A program made the position numbers and the translations under genes. Positions 47,914-58,735 of a stretch of DNA of 64,000 nucleotides are shown in pieces; the stretch's first letter is position 1; each line of letters opens with the position of its first letter. The notes beneath the pieces were generated by a model, which worked only from the letters and a program-made list of their open reading frames with translations, did not search any database and was not told the DNA's origin. Source of the stretch: Saprospiraceae bacterium (GTDB lineage Bacteria > Bacteroidota > Bacteroidia > Chitinophagales > Saprospiraceae); contig JADJWN010000021.1 of the NCBI GenBank assembly GCA_016716335.1, positions 372,001 to 436,000 on the forward strand, written 5' to 3'.

Positions 47914-50379
47914 TCAATAAGGGTCAACATCAATCACTACCCTCACAGATTTGCATTTTTCCGTTTCCTTCAGTTTATATCTGGCTTCCAGGATCATATT
48001 TTTGATGTAGCTCACGATTTTTGGGTCTTTTTCCATTTTTACAGTGATTACCTGAATATACTGGCCTCTGATTCTGCTTACCGGGGGCGTAGCGGGTCCC
48101 AATAACCGGTCTCGAAGTGCCGGACGGAGCATGTCAGCATAAGTGTTGGCCGCATATTCCACAGTGTCCGGCTGCTTGTGCATAAATTCAATCTGTATCA
48201 TTCTGTAAAAGGGCGGATATCTGAACTTTTGCCGCTCTGCCATCTCCCGCTGAAAAAACCTCCGGTAGTGATGCGCCAGTGTTTCCATGATGACCGGATG
48301 TTGCGGATTGTAGGTCTGTATATATACTTTGCCGGGTTTTTCCCGTCTGCCTGCCCTTCCCGCCACCTGTGTGAGCAACTGAAAAGCCCTTTCATTGGCA
48401 CGGATATCAGGATATCTCATCAGACTGTCCGCATTCAGTACGCCTACCACGGAAATATGGTCAAAGTCCAGTCCCTTGGTAATCATCTGAGTGCCGACGA
48501 GGATGTCTATATTACCCTCGCCGAATTCATATAAAATTTTTTCATATGCCAGCTTGGTTTTAGCTGTGTCGAGGTCCAGCCTGTCAACACGGGCTTGGGG
48601 AAACACTCCGGCGATGGCTTCTTCTATCTTTTCAGTGCCGAATCCTGCCTCAGTCAGCTGTCTGTTGCCGCATTCAGGGCATTGGTGTGGATATCGTGAC
48701 CTGCTGCCACAATAATGACACCTGAGCTCATGAGTAAAACGGTGTACGGTAAGATTGACATCACAATTGATACATCCGGCTTTCCACCCACACAACTCAC
48801 AGGTCAGGGTAGGGGAGTAACCTCTGCGATTCTGAAAGAGTATGACCTGCTCGTTTGCTTCCAGTGCCTTTTGAATGGCTTCCCGGAGCTCCATGCTGAA
48901 AAGACCGTCAAATCTTTGGTCTTTCAGCTCCTTTTTCAGGTCCACAATGTGGATATCCGGCAAAACACTTGCACCATACCGCTCCGGAAGCTCCACCAGA
49001 CCGAATTTTTCCTGCACGGCATTTTGATAGCTTTCAAGACTTGGCGTAGCACTTCCTAAGATGATGTCAACTTTCAGTTGTCTGGCCAGAAAAAGGGCAG
49101 CATCTCTTGCATTATACCGTGGGTTGGGGTCATTCTGTTTGTAAGATGGGTCGTGCTCCTCATCGACAATGATAAGTCCGGGATTTTTGTAGGGCAGCAA
49201 TAAGCCCGACCTGGCAGAAAGTATGATTTTTTGTCCCTGCAGTACAGCTTTCCATACCTCTACCCGCTCATTGTCGCTCATCCTGCTGTGATATACCATC
49301 ACATCACTTCCAAAGACAGCCTTCAGCCGCTGTACTGTCTGGGTGGTCAACGCTATTTCAGGCAGGAGATACAAAGCCTGTTTTCCGGATTCAATGCACG
49401 TTTTGATAAGCTCGGTATATATCCGGGTTTTACCACTGCCCGTGATACCATGTATCAGCACAGGCTTTTTATAAGCAAAATAGTTTTGGATTTGCTTTAA
49501 GGCTGTCTGCTGCATTTCAGAAAGCGGAGGCAAAGGGTCATTTTCGGCGTTTGTGTATTTTAAAACTCTGGATACTTCCAGTTCCACGCTTTCAAAAATG
49601 CCTTTTTTTACCATAGAAGTTACAGTGGCAGAGTCCACTTCCGCCAGTCGGGTGATTTCACTCACTGGTACGTGTTCTTTTCCTGTGTTTTTGGTAGTCT
49701 GGATATAGGCCAACAATGCCCGGGTTTGTTTTTCTGATTTTTCCACCATTTTGACCACATCCTGCAGAGCTGAAGCTTCATTTCTGAATGGTTCTGTCAA
49801 TGCAATGTGTCTGACTAATTTTGGCTTGAATTTCTGCACCATTTCTTCTTTTACATAAATGATGCCCTTATCCAGCAATTTTCTGATGACCGGATAAATC
49901 GTTTTTTTATTCAGTATATCCTGAATCTTTTGGATACTGAGTTCATTTTGTATGCTCAACGCCTCAGCTATCATATACTCATCATCCGAAAGCTCCTCCA
50001 TATTGGCCTCATAATCAGATTTAAGCACAATTTTGGTTTCGCTGGCAAGCTTCATGCCTGCCGGTAGAGCGATATGCATCACTTCGCCCAGAGTACAGCA
50101 GTAGTACTCTGCTAGCCAGTTCCAGAATCTGAGCTGTGCCTCAGTGACTACGGGAAGTGGGTCGATGACGGATATGATAGGTCTGGGTTTGCTTTCTGTC
50201 TCGTTGCGTTCGTCTATACGGGCTACGATCGCCGAATAAAGTCTGTTTTTTAGTGCTACTTCCACCCTGACACCTGGTTGTATCTGTGCGGCAAGATGTT
50301 CAGGTACCTCATAGGTGTATAATCTGGGCAAAGCCAAAGGGAATATCACTGAAACATATCTTGCTTTCACCGGAGCCAT
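47914..50379 (-). CDS. priA: Primosomal protein N' (replication restart helicase)
   Basis: 821 residues. The N-terminal DNA-binding domain is followed by the helicase core: Walker A HGITGSGKTRIYTEL (near residue 320), IIVDEEHDPSYKQNDPNPRY, GSATPSLESY, and the zinc-binding Cys block LTCELCGWKAGCINCDVN with CHYCGSR and CPECGNR. Then ILVGTQMITKGLDFDHISVV and QVAGRAGRREKPG follow. PriA reloads the replisome at stalled forks. Intact; convergent with lysM. Confidence 0.96.
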   Translation of the reverse strand: MAPVKARYVSVIFPLALPRLYTYEVPEHLAAQIQPGVRVEVALKNRLYSAIVARIDERNETESKPRPIISVIDPLPVVTEAQLRFWNWLAEYYCCTLGEVMHIALPAGMKLASETKIVLKSDYEANMEELSDDEYMIAEALSIQNELSIQKIQDILNKKTIYPVIRKLLDKGIIYVKEEMVQKFKPKLVRHIALTEPFRNEASALQDVVKMVEKSEKQTRALLAYIQTTKNTGKEHVPVSEITRLAEVDSATVTSMVKKGIFESVELEVSRVLKYTNAENDPLPPLSEMQQTALKQIQNYFAYKKPVLIHGITGSGKTRIYTELIKTCIESGKQALYLLPEIALTTQTVQRLKAVFGSDVMVYHSRMSDNERVEVWKAVLQGQKIILSARSGLLLPYKNPGLIIVDEEHDPSYKQNDPNPRYNARDAALFLARQLKVDIILGSATPSLESYQNAVQEKFGLVELPERYGASVLPDIHIVDLKKELKDQRFDGLFSMELREAIQKALEANEQVILFQNRRGYSPTLTCELCGWKAGCINCDVNLTVHRFTHELRCHYCGSRSRYPHQCPECGNRQLTEAGFGTEKIEEAIAGVFPQARVDRLDLDTAKTKLAYEKILYEFGEGNIDILVGTQMITKGLDFDHISVVGVLNADSLMRYPDIRANERAFQLLTQVAGRAGRREKPGKVYIQTYNPQHPVIMETLAHHYRRFFQREMAERQKFRYPPFYRMIQIEFMHKQPDTVEYAANTYADMLRPALRDRLLGPATPPVSRIRGQYIQVITVKMEKDPKIVSYIKNMILEARYKLKETEKCKSVRVVIDVDPY

Positions 50380-50617
50380 GCTGTATTCTTAAATTAAATG
50401 CTTGCTGGATAGTGGTACCCATGAACAAAGAAATATTGGGTTACTCATCCAATCCGGGTTAAAATTACAAATTCACCGGCTGTAACACTCAAAAAAGACT
50501 GATTATCCCCGGTTTGAATATAGTACAAAAAAAGCCAATATATGCTCCTTTTGATTATTCTGGAGAGTTATACATTCAGCTTTTACGGTATATCCTTATG
50601 AGCCTGTCAATGCCTGA

Positions 50618-52549
50618 TCAAAATGTCTGATTGCTGATAGCCAGTTCATCTACGGGTACGGGTCTTGGGCCTATCAGTCGCTCTACGTCAGATTTGAGCA
50701 GCATTTCCTTCTCCAGAAGTTCCTGAGCCAGAAGATTAAGCTCATGCCTTCTTTCAGTGAGTAGCTTTTGTGCCCGTTCATATTGAGCGTCAATGAGTTT
50801 TCGCACCTCTTCGTCTATGAGTCGGGCAGTCTCCTCTGAGTATGGTTTGTTAAACTGGTCCTGAGACATGGCATAAAATGATACATTGCCTACGTTTTTG
50901 TTCATGCCGTAAATTGTGACCATGCTGTATGCCATTTTTGTTACCTGATCCAGATCGTTTTGCGCACCGGTGGAAATTTTGTCAAATACGATTTTTTCGG
51001 CAGCCCTGCCACCCAGCGTCATACACATTCTGTCGAGCAGTTGCTCTGTCCGGATGATATACTCTTCCTTTGGCAGGTATTGAGCGTAACCCAGCGTACC
51101 TATACCTCTTGGCACTATCGTTACTTTGACCAATGGACTTGCATGCTCCAGAAACCAGCCGCAGATGGCATGTCCGGCTTCATGGTAGGCGATGATCTCT
51201 TTTTCTTTGGGTGAGATGACTTTGTTTTTCTTCTCCAGTCCGCCAATTACCCTGTCCAAAGCATAATTGAAGTCGTCCAGATCCACTTCATTCTTGTTTC
51301 TCCTGGCTGCTACAAGGGCTGCTTCATTGCAAATATTCGCGATATCTGCCCCCGCAAATCCGGGTGTCATTTCAGCCAGGATGGTAGGGTTGATTTCTGG
51401 AGAAACTTTGATAGATCTGAGATGCACCTTGAAAATCTCTTCTCTGCCCAGAATATCAGGTGGATCTATGCCGATCTGTCTGTCAAATCTGCCGGGCCTG
51501 AGTAAGGCAGAATCCAGAATATCCGGCCTGTTGGTAGCAGCCATCATAATTACACCTTTATCCGTGCTGAATCCATCCATTTCTACCAACAACTGGTTGA
51601 GAGTGTTTTCCCGCTCGTCATTACCGCCCTGAATGGCATTCCTTCCTCTGGCCCTGCCGATTGCGTCTATTTCATCTATAAACACAATGCAGGGGGCTTT
51701 TTCTCTGGCCTGCTTGAAAAGGTCACGGACTCTGGATGCACCAACACCCACAAACATTTCCACAAAATCAGATCCTGAAATGGAGAAAAAGGGTACGCCT
51801 GCCTCTCCGGCCACTGCTTTAGCCAGCAGCGTCTTACCCGTACCTGGAGGACCCACCAACAGTACTCCTTTGGGGATTTTACCTCCCAGTGAGGTGTATT
51901 TCTTAGGATTTTTCAGAAAATCCACGACCTCCATCACTTCTACTTTGGCCTCATTAAGCCCGGCTACATCTGCGAAGGTCACATTGACTTTCGAATTGCT
52001 GTCAAAGAGCGTAGCTTTGGATTTGCCGATATTGAAGATCTGGCCACCCGGCCCGCCGGGCCCACCACTCACTCTGCGCATGATAAACAGCCATAAACCG
52101 ATAAGCAAGGCAAAAGGCAATAACCAACTGATGATCTGGCCTACATAATTGGTCTCCGTCTTGAGTGTATATTTTATGGGATAACCATCCTTTTTAAGCT
52201 CTTCGAGTTTTCGTTCAAAGTTGCCTACATCCCCGATTCTGAAACTGAACTGGTGGTGCTGGGCACTGAACTTTTTTTCTCTAAGTTTGGGATATTTTGC
52301 ATCGAGTACTTCTTTTCGGATAAAAACATTGACCAAATCTTTATTGATGATTTCAATATGGTCCACTTCACCGTTTTTGACCTTTTCTTCAAATGCATTG
52401 ATATCTATTTTCTCAGCCTGTGTTTCAATCTCCAGAAAAATATTGGTACCTATCAGAATCAGTATAATGATTCCATAAATCCAGTAGGAACTGAAGTTGA
52501 ATTTGCCCGGAGAATTATTTTTATCGTTATTATTCTGATTTTGTTCCAT
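50618..52549 (-). CDS. ftsH: ATP-dependent zinc metalloprotease FtsH
   Basis: 643 residues. Two membrane helices flank a periplasmic domain (about residues 20-40 and 145-165). The AAA domain has Walker [21 protein letters not shown], the pore loop [19 protein letters not shown], Walker [13 protein letters not shown] and the second region of homology [19 protein letters not shown]. The protease domain carries [14 protein letters not shown]. It degrades unstable cytoplasmic and membrane proteins. The order rsfS-ftsH on one strand with birA divergent is common in Bacteroidota. The spacer 50380-50617 shows no gene. Confidence 0.97.
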   Translation of the reverse strand: MEQNQNNNDKNNSPGKFNFSSYWIYGIIILILIGTNIFLEIETQAEKIDINAFEEKVKNGEVDHIEIINKDLVNVFIRKEVLDAKYPKLREKKFSAQHHQFSFRIGDVGNFERKLEELKKDGYPIKYTLKTETNYVGQIISWLLPFALLIGLWLFIMRRVSGGPGGPGGQIFNIGKSKATLFDSNSKVNVTFADVAGLNEAKVEVMEVVDFLKNPKKYTSLGGKIPKGVLLVGPPGTGKTLLAKAVAGEAGVPFFSISGSDFVEMFVGVGASRVRDLFKQAREKAPCIVFIDEIDAIGRARGRNAIQGGNDERENTLNQLLVEMDGFSTDKGVIMMAATNRPDILDSALLRPGRFDRQIGIDPPDILGREEIFKVHLRSIKVSPEINPTILAEMTPGFAGADIANICNEAALVAARRNKNEVDLDDFNYALDRVIGGLEKKNKVISPKEKEIIAYHEAGHAICGWFLEHASPLVKVTIVPRGIGTLGYAQYLPKEEYIIRTEQLLDRMCMTLGGRAAEKIVFDKISTGAQNDLDQVTKMAYSMVTIYGMNKNVGNVSFYAMSQDQFNKPYSEETARLIDEEVRKLIDAQYERAQKLLTERRHELNLLAQELLEKEMLLKSDVERLIGPRPVPVDELAISNQTF

Positions 52550-52606
52550 TCTCTTTTATTGAATTATTTTAAAACAGCAATGCGGGGATTTCGTTTTGTA
52601 CCATCA

Positions 52607-52993
52607 TTACAAATTTTCGTAGTCTGTGCGGATAGCATCACCCCACAACTCCTCTATTTCATAAAAGTACCGGGTCTCGGGATAAAATACATGTACCACT
52701 GTATCAAAATAATCGACTAAGATCCATTTTGCACCCTCCATGCCTTCCGTATGATTGGGACTCAGCCCGGCCTCTTCTTTAAGCCTTCTGCCTATATTTT
52801 CGGAGATGGCCCTGATCTGAGTGACGGAATCACCCTCGCAAATAATGAAAAAGTCAGTAGGAGCGTCCTCGAGGGATCTGAGGTCCAGTTTTACGATATT
52901 TTTGCCTTTTATATCCTGTATGGCATCGATGATGAGATGATTCAGTAGTTCAATATCCTGGGTAGTCGGGGCAATTAATCCGTTTACTTTCAA
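52607..52993 (-). CDS. rsfS: Ribosome silencing factor RsfS
   Basis: 128 residues. The iojap-family core is clear: IIDAIQDIKGKNIVKLDLRS, DFFIICEGDSVTQIRAISEN and EGAKWILVDYFDTVVHVFYP. The protein binds uL14 and prevents subunit joining in starved cells. The frame has no ATG; TTG at 52993 is the only plausible start after an upstream in-frame stop. It lies 57 bases upstream of ftsH on the same strand. Confidence 0.93.
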   Translation of the reverse strand: MKVNGLIAPTTQDIELLNHLIIDAIQDIKGKNIVKLDLRSLEDAPTDFFIICEGDSVTQIRAISENIGRRLKEEAGLSPNHTEGMEGAKWILVDYFDTVVHVFYPETRYFYEIEELWGDAIRTDYENL

Positions 52994-53054
52994 ATTATTA
53001 CTTATATTTACAGTTACTTAATATTGCGCAAATTTACAAAAATCAATACTCATA

Positions 53055-53822
53055 ATGCACCAATCAGCTACACTCTTTATTGGCAGAACTGTCTTGTATT
53101 ATGATACATTACCCTCAACAAACAAATTTGCTGCAGATTTAGTTTCAAAAACCAATCCAGTCGAAGGTTGCTGCATAATTACTGACTTTCAGACAGAAGG
53201 TGCAGGACAAATTGGCAGGACATGGTTCAGTGGAAGGTCTGATAACCTGACAGTCAGTTATATCCTTTATCCGGCATTTTTACCTGTTTCGGGACAATTT
53301 TTACTCAGTATGATGGCTGCACTGGCAGTATATCATACAGTAGCTCATTTTACAAATGCGGAAGTAAATGTAAAATGGCCCAATGATATATACATTGGTG
53401 ACCGTAAACTGGCAGGTATTCTGATTCAAAACCAGCTAAGCGGTAACCTTATCAGAAATACAGTAGTGGGGATCGGTGTAAATATCAATCAGGACATTTT
53501 TCCGGAGTGGATTCCCAATCCGGTATCACTCCGTAATGTCTGTGGACATACGGTGGACAAAAATGAATTTCTGCTTCGGTTGCATGCTGAGCTCGAAAGA
53601 AAGTATCTGACTTTGAAAGCAGGAAAGTATGCTGCTGTTAAAGAATTGTATCTCTCTAATCTCTACCGACGAGGCGGCTACCATCCGTTCAAAGAGCAAA
53701 ATGGACACATTATTATGGGAGAAATCAGGGATGTTGCGGATGATGGCAAATTGATAATTACCACAGAAGAAGGTACATCAAGGCAATATAGTGTAGGAGA
53801 AATTCAGTTTATAATTGATTGA
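53055..53822 (+). CDS. birA: Biotin--[acetyl-CoA-carboxylase] ligase
   Basis: 255 residues, without the N-terminal DNA-binding domain, so a monofunctional (group I) ligase. Motifs are LPSTNKFAADL, the biotinyl-AMP loop TEGAGQIGRTWFSGRSDNL, VKWPNDIYIGDRKLAGILIQ and VVGIGVNINQD. It attaches biotin to the acetyl-CoA carboxylase carrier, functionally linked to accC of this window. Divergent from rsfS. Its end overlaps the convergent HupE-like gene by 14 bases. Confidence 0.93.
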   Translation: MHQSATLFIGRTVLYYDTLPSTNKFAADLVSKTNPVEGCCIITDFQTEGAGQIGRTWFSGRSDNLTVSYILYPAFLPVSGQFLLSMMAALAVYHTVAHFTNAEVNVKWPNDIYIGDRKLAGILIQNQLSGNLIRNTVVGIGVNINQDIFPEWIPNPVSLRNVCGHTVDKNEFLLRLHAELERKYLTLKAGKYAAVKELYLSNLYRRGGYHPFKEQNGHIIMGEIRDVADDGKLIITTEEGTSRQYSVGEIQFIID

Positions 53823-54390
53823 ATATCAATTTTATGGAAATAATTATGGCAGCACCCGAAATAAAGCTTGTCCAATATTTCCTTCGTACTCCCAGCCATT
53901 CTACCAAAATCAGGAGGAACAGAAAGTACATAGTTACAATAGCTAACTGTCCCGTTTCCACTCCCAGATTGAATGCAAGCAAGGGAATAGTGATGGATTC
54001 CTCATTGCCCAGTATAGCTCTGAAGTAATTGGAAAATCCCATCCCGTGAATAAACCCAAAAAACAATGCCATCAGGTAGTTCCAGTGTATCGTGGAGTTG
54101 ACGTCGGATGAGCGGGATACCCTCATTATATTGTACAAGGCAGTAATTATTATCGTGACCGGAATGAGTATCTCAACTATTTTGGTGTTGATTTTTATGA
54201 TTTGCAATGAGGCTAAAGCAAGCGTCAGGCTGTGCCCCACTGTGAATGCTGTGACTAAAATGAGTATTTTTTTCCAGTCTTTCAGTACATATACGGAGCA
54301 TAAAGTCAGTACAAATAAAATATGGTCGTAAGCATTGGGGTCAAGGATATGTTCAATACCGAGATGCAGATAAGATTCAAATATGCCCAT
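53809..54390 (-). CDS. HupE/UreJ family membrane protein
   Basis: 193 residues with six hydrophobic segments. The family pattern GIEHILDPNAYDHILFVLTL, TAFTVGHSLTLALA and FGFIHGMGFSNYF places His and Asp residues in membrane segments, as in HupE/UreJ-type proteins. Members are linked to nickel or cobalt handling, but no hydrogenase or urease genes are in the window, so the cargo is unassigned. It follows the 54393-55025 gene by two bases and is therefore in the same operon. Confidence 0.85.
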   Translation of the reverse strand: MGIFESYLHLGIEHILDPNAYDHILFVLTLCSVYVLKDWKKILILVTAFTVGHSLTLALASLQIIKINTKIVEILIPVTIIITALYNIMRVSRSSDVNSTIHWNYLMALFFGFIHGMGFSNYFRAILGNEESITIPLLAFNLGVETGQLAIVTMYFLFLLILVEWLGVRRKYWTSFISGAAIIISIKLIFNQL

Positions 54391-54392
54391 AA

Positions 54393-55025
54393 TCAGAAAC
54401 CGGGTTGATCAGGATTATAGGGCAATAATTCGAGCAGTTCTCTTTTCCAAACCAGGAGTTGCTTCCTGTCATCTTTGAATACATACCACCATGTCAGAGT
54501 ACTGATTACAATAGCTATGATATATTCTTTCCAGTATTGAATTCCTGTACCTACCGTCTCAAATGCAATAGCAAACTGTATCATGATGACCGGAAAAATC
54601 ACTAAATAAAGTACCTGAACAGATGTTTGTCTGGACTGCTTAAGTTTCAGCCCTTCCCATACATACAATTCAAAGTTGTCTTTATACTGTAGTTGCCTTA
54701 ATGTTTCTTCTTTGAGCCAGTATCTGACGGATAGTATGACCAATAATCCCAACACACCGATAATCAGAAAAAGCCAGGATCTCTGAAGTAAAAAGACGGT
54801 AAGCGTACTGACCATAAGACTGATTATAAGTATGGTAATCAGTTTGGGATAGGCCAGCATATCGGCATCATCCCGCATGCGTCTCAGCAGGTCCGCTTTC
54901 TTGTAGTCCGTATCAGATATTGCAGCACTACCGATGGTATCGGGGTAAAATTCAGATACTATTTGCCGGAGGCGCAGGGTTTTTTCCTCAATTTCAACGG
55001 GCTTATGTGAATCGTCATATTCCAT
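54393..55025 (-). CDS. Hypothetical four-helix membrane protein
   Basis: 210 residues. A charged N-terminal 60 residues (EEKTLRLRQIVSEFYPDTIG, DTDYKKADLLRRMRDDADML) precedes two paired membrane helices (about 63-100), a cytoplasmic segment, and two more helices (about 140-187). The tail is DDRKQLLVWKRELLELLPYN. I do not recognise the family. It is the first gene of a two-gene operon with the HupE-like protein. Confidence 0.7.
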   Translation of the reverse strand: MEYDDSHKPVEIEEKTLRLRQIVSEFYPDTIGSAAISDTDYKKADLLRRMRDDADMLAYPKLITILIISLMVSTLTVFLLQRSWLFLIIGVLGLLVILSVRYWLKEETLRQLQYKDNFELYVWEGLKLKQSRQTSVQVLYLVIFPVIMIQFAIAFETVGTGIQYWKEYIIAIVISTLTWWYVFKDDRKQLLVWKRELLELLPYNPDQPGF

Positions 55026-55161
55026 ATTCCATGTACTGTTGCATTACAAAAACCGGTCAAATATGGTGAAATTTTATGATGTATTCATGATTTTTTAACT
55101 AAACCTTTTTTCATCCCTCGTTGTTAGAAGTCCATTATAAAACCATTAAAATCAAATATAT

Positions 55162-55773
55162 ATGGCTTTCACATTACCTGAACTGGGATATGCTTACAAT
55201 GCCCTCGAACCTCACATTGATGCAAGAACTATGGAAATCCACCATACCAAGCATCATGCTGCCTACACCACCAATCTTAATAATGCCATAGCAGGTACAG
55301 ATCTTGAGGGCAAGTCTATTCTGGATATCCTCACTCATCTGGACATGAATAATATGCCTGTAAGAAATAACGGAGGCGGTTACTTCAATCACAATCTTTT
55401 TTGGGAAATACTCCATCCGGAAAACAAAGGCAGATTGTCTGGTGCATTGGCAGATGCGATCAATGAGGCATTTGGTTCCAAAGAACAGTTTATGGAGAAA
55501 TTTTCAGCTGCTGCGATGAGTAGATTCGGATCAGGATGGGCCTGGCTCTGCGTGCATCCGGGTGGCAAGGTAGATATCTGCAGTACACCCAATCAGGATG
55601 TACCGGTGATGCCGGGAGTAGGCTGCGGAGGTACACCGATTATGGGTCTGGATGTATGGGAACATGCTTACTATCTGAATTACCAAAACCGAAGGGCAGA
55701 CTATGTGAATGCATTCTGGAATGTCCTGAACTGGAATGTGGTGGAGAAAAAATATGAAGCTGCACTGAAATAA
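55162..55773 (+). CDS. sodA: Superoxide dismutase, Fe/Mn family
   Basis: 203 residues. Metal ligands are His in [16 protein letters not shown], His in [13 protein letters not shown], and Asp and His in [20 protein letters not shown]. The stretch [13 protein letters not shown] followed by [16 protein letters not shown] leans to the Mn-type, but metal choice cannot be settled from sequence. It has no signal peptide and acts in the cytoplasm, dismutating superoxide. It ends at a bidirectional terminator. Confidence 0.95.
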   Translation: MAFTLPELGYAYNALEPHIDARTMEIHHTKHHAAYTTNLNNAIAGTDLEGKSILDILTHLDMNNMPVRNNGGGYFNHNLFWEILHPENKGRLSGALADAINEAFGSKEQFMEKFSAAAMSRFGSGWAWLCVHPGGKVDICSTPNQDVPVMPGVGCGGTPIMGLDVWEHAYYLNYQNRRADYVNAFWNVLNWNVVEKKYEAALK

Positions 55774-55802
55774 AAGAATTAGCAGAATTCTTCATCACTT
55801 AT

Positions 55803-55840
55803 AAAATGCGGAGTAGCCTTAAGGCATACTTCGCATTTTT
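55803..55840. terminator. Bidirectional terminator between sod and the YyaL-like gene
   Basis: aaaatgcg/cgcatttt outer stem with agta/tact and gcctt/aaggc inside (55803-55839), followed by a T8 run on the plus strand and A/T-rich sequence on the other. The minus-strand gene ends immediately beside it at 55843. Confidence 0.75.
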
Positions 55841-55842
55841 TT

Positions 55843-57873
55843 TCAGACGATTTGCTCCAGTATTTCCTCAAGCGTATGTACCGGTTTTTGGCATATATGG
55901 TCTTTACACACATAAATGTTGGTTTATCGGGTACAAATCGGTTTTGGAGCATAGGGATATCCTCTCCTTCCGTTGCAGAACCGGCCAGTATCAGATTGGC
56001 AGGTATTTTTTTGCAGGGCATCTCTGATAGCAAAGGCATTATCACCACATATTGCTACTTCATGGGCAGATGACACCAATTCTAATGCAAGTCTGATCCA
56101 ATTTGCATAGTACGATGGATCTCTCGCTGTTGAAATCTGTTCATACACAGCACCTAACATTTTTTTAGCCATGCTGTCCCACTGTTCATTATAAAAAATG
56201 ATTGACAGGATATGAAGGTTTCTCGCCATTACAGAGTTGGAGGCCGGAATGACATTATCCGTGATTTCAGTTTTTCGGGTGACAATCACGGTATCGAGAT
56301 CTGAGGTAAAGTAAAATAATCCTGATTCTTCATTGTAAAAATGCTCTACACTGTATCGGGTTAATTTTTCTGCAGCAAACAGCCACTTCTTGTTGAAAGT
56401 AGCCTGGTACAAGGTGATCAATGCCTCAATGACTGCTGCATAATCCTCTAGGAATGCATTAATGGTGGAATTCCCGCCTTTGAAGTTCCGGAATAGTCTG
56501 CCTTCATCCGACATTTGCCTGTCGCATACAAACGAAGCCGCTCTTTCAGCAAGTTGAAGGTATTTTATCTTGCCTGTTGCGGTGTAAGCATCCGTGAGCC
56601 CCTTGATTATCAGCCCGTTCCATGAGCTGAGTATTTTGTCGTCAAGTCCGGGTCTTACTCGTGTATTGCGATATTGCAATAGCTGGGATCTGCAGGCTTC
56701 AAGGATCATTTCCAGCTCATTATCCGAAATATCAGGATAGTGTCTTTTGAAATTTGCCCTATTATGGTATAAAATATTATTACCTTCCCAGTTGCCTTCA
56801 TCCGTTACATTATAATAGGTACAGAATATTTCCTCATGATTGGTGGTGTTTTTTATGATTTTATGAATCTCTTCCTTATTCCACACATAGAACTTGCCCT
56901 CCTCACCTTCACTGTCTGCATCCAGAGCACTGTAATAAGCACCTGTGGATTCATCCAGGAATTCCCTTTCCATGCACTCAATCGTGAGCTCAATGACTTT
57001 TTTATAAAGCGGACTTTGTGTGATTTTATAAGCGTTGGCGTATAGACTAAGAAGCTGACCATTGTCATACAACATTTTTTCAAAGTGGGGTACCAGCCAG
57101 ATGTCATCTACACTGTATCTTGCAAATCCTCCACCAATCTGGTCAAATATTCCCCCATACGCCATTTTTTCCAAAGTGACAGTTACGGCTTCAAGTGCCA
57201 TAGGATTGCCGGTGACAAAGTGATAGTGAAGTAACAACTCATATATCACAGGCATCGGAAACTTGGGATGTCCTTTACGCCCTCCCTCGGCAAAATCAAT
57301 CTCTCCCAGTATTTTCTGTACCCAAAGGTGTATGTCGTCCATGGCAGCTGAAGATTCATTTTCCGGAGAGGCTACCAGCTCATAGCTTTGGATTCTTTGT
57401 GTCAGCTGTCTTGCTGCTTCCTCCAGTTTTTCCGGATGCTTATTTTTAAGCTGTATAAACTGGTCCAGAATGTTGATCCAGTGCTCTTTCGGAAAATAAG
57501 TGCCTGCCCATATTGGTCTGCCATCCGGCATCGCAAAAGCATTCAATGGCCATCCACAACCTCTCTGACTTGTCAACTGGCAGGCAGTCATATATATATC
57601 ATCTACATCAGGTCTCTCTTCCCTGTCCACTTTCACAGGAATGAAATGATCATTCATCAGGCCGGCGACAATCAGATCTTCAAATGATTCTTTTTCCATC
57701 ACGTGGCACCAGTGGCAGGCCGAATAGCCTATGGAAATAATAAGCAACTTGTTTTCTTCTTTTGCCTTTTGAAGGATGTCATCACTCCAGGCTACCCAGT
57801 TGACAGGATTATGCGCATGTTGCAGCAGGTAAGGGCTCGTCTCGTGAATGAGGGCATTGGTATATTTATGCAT
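55843..57873 (-). CDS. YyaL/DUF255 thioredoxin-domain protein, C-terminus frameshifted
   Basis: The main frame (57873 to about 56010) begins [20 protein letters not shown], with the thioredoxin-like site [20 protein letters not shown] and the (alpha/alpha)6 barrel part [20 protein letters not shown] and [12 protein letters not shown]. The end is in other frames: [19 protein letters not shown], then [20 protein letters not shown] ending EQIV and TGA at 55843. Two single-base breaks (near 56010 and 55918) are needed. Rejoined length is about 677 residues. Such proteins (human SPATA20 relatives) combine a thioredoxin fold with an epimerase-like barrel; substrate unknown. Confidence 0.88.
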
Positions 57874-57880
57874 GAACGGT

Positions 57881-58643
57881 TTACTTTAAAAATCTGAAAT
57901 TTTGATCATTCGAAAGATTTTCGGCAAAATAATATCCGTCATAATCAAAGCCCTTAAGATGTTCCGGATCTGTGATTTTGTTTTTTACAATATAATGGCA
58001 CATCATACCCCTGGCTCTTTTGGCATTAAAAGAGACGAACGAAATCTTGCCGTTCCGTTCTTCATGAAATTCTACATTTATTACCCCGGCACGGAGTTTT
58101 TTAGGTTGCACTGCCTGCCAGTATTCCTGTGAAGCCAGGTTTATCACATATTTGTACTGATTTTTCCGGATTTCATCATTCAATGCTTTGGTGATTTTAT
58201 CTCCCCAATAATTGTATAGATTTTCTCCTTTCTCTGTGTCCAGTCTGGTACCCATCTCAAGTCTGTAGGGCTGCATCAGGTCTAAAGGTCTCAATATCCC
58301 ATAAAGACCGGAAAGTATTCTGAGATGCTCCTGGGCAAAATTCAAATCATCTGAGTTAAATGTATCAGCCTGCAGTCCCTGATAAACGTCTCCTTTAAAG
58401 GGTAAGGATGGCATGGTAGAGTTTTCAGCAGTGTGTTCTTTTTAAAATTCTGTATCTCTCAATGTTCAGGACAGCAAGTTTTTCACTCAGGTCCATCAGT
58501 TGCATCAATTCCTCGGTCTTTATTTTTTTAAGCTTTTTAACAAGTTGGTAGGCATTGGATTGAAATTGTGTCATGGTATATGGCACCTGTGCATTAAATG
58601 TCCGGGTATCGAGTGTTTTGGCCGGAGATATTACAGCTATCAT
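57881..58643 (-). CDS. yaaA: Peroxide stress protein YaaA, frameshifted
   Basis: Frame 1 (58643 to about 58445) reads [12 protein letters not shown] and [20 protein letters not shown]. Frame 2 (about 58435 to 57881) continues [52 protein letters not shown] and [18 protein letters not shown], the standard YaaA (DUF328) core. Between them tacagaattttaaaaagaac needs two single-base additions to restore RYQNFKKEHTAEN. Rejoined length is about 255 residues. YaaA protects DNA and proteins during peroxide stress, probably by limiting free iron. It lies seven bases before the YyaL-like end region on the same strand map, fitting the nearby sod. Confidence 0.9.
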
Positions 58644-58682
58644 ATTTTTATATAACGTTTGATTTCAGTTTTTCAATAAAAA

Positions 58683-58711
58683 ACCCCGGAAGGAAATAAC
58701 CTGCCCGGGGT
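58683..58711 (-). terminator. Terminator of the DUF1573 gene
   Basis: accccgg (58683-58689) and ccggggt (58705-58711) form a GC-rich stem. On the minus strand it is followed by a run of T residues. Confidence 0.65.
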
Positions 58712-58735
58712 CTAAAGGTTTATTTTGATACTGGA

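Noticed and set aside
53055..53822. Biotin repressor function for birA
   Set aside because: The protein starts directly with the ligase domain and has no DNA-binding N terminus.
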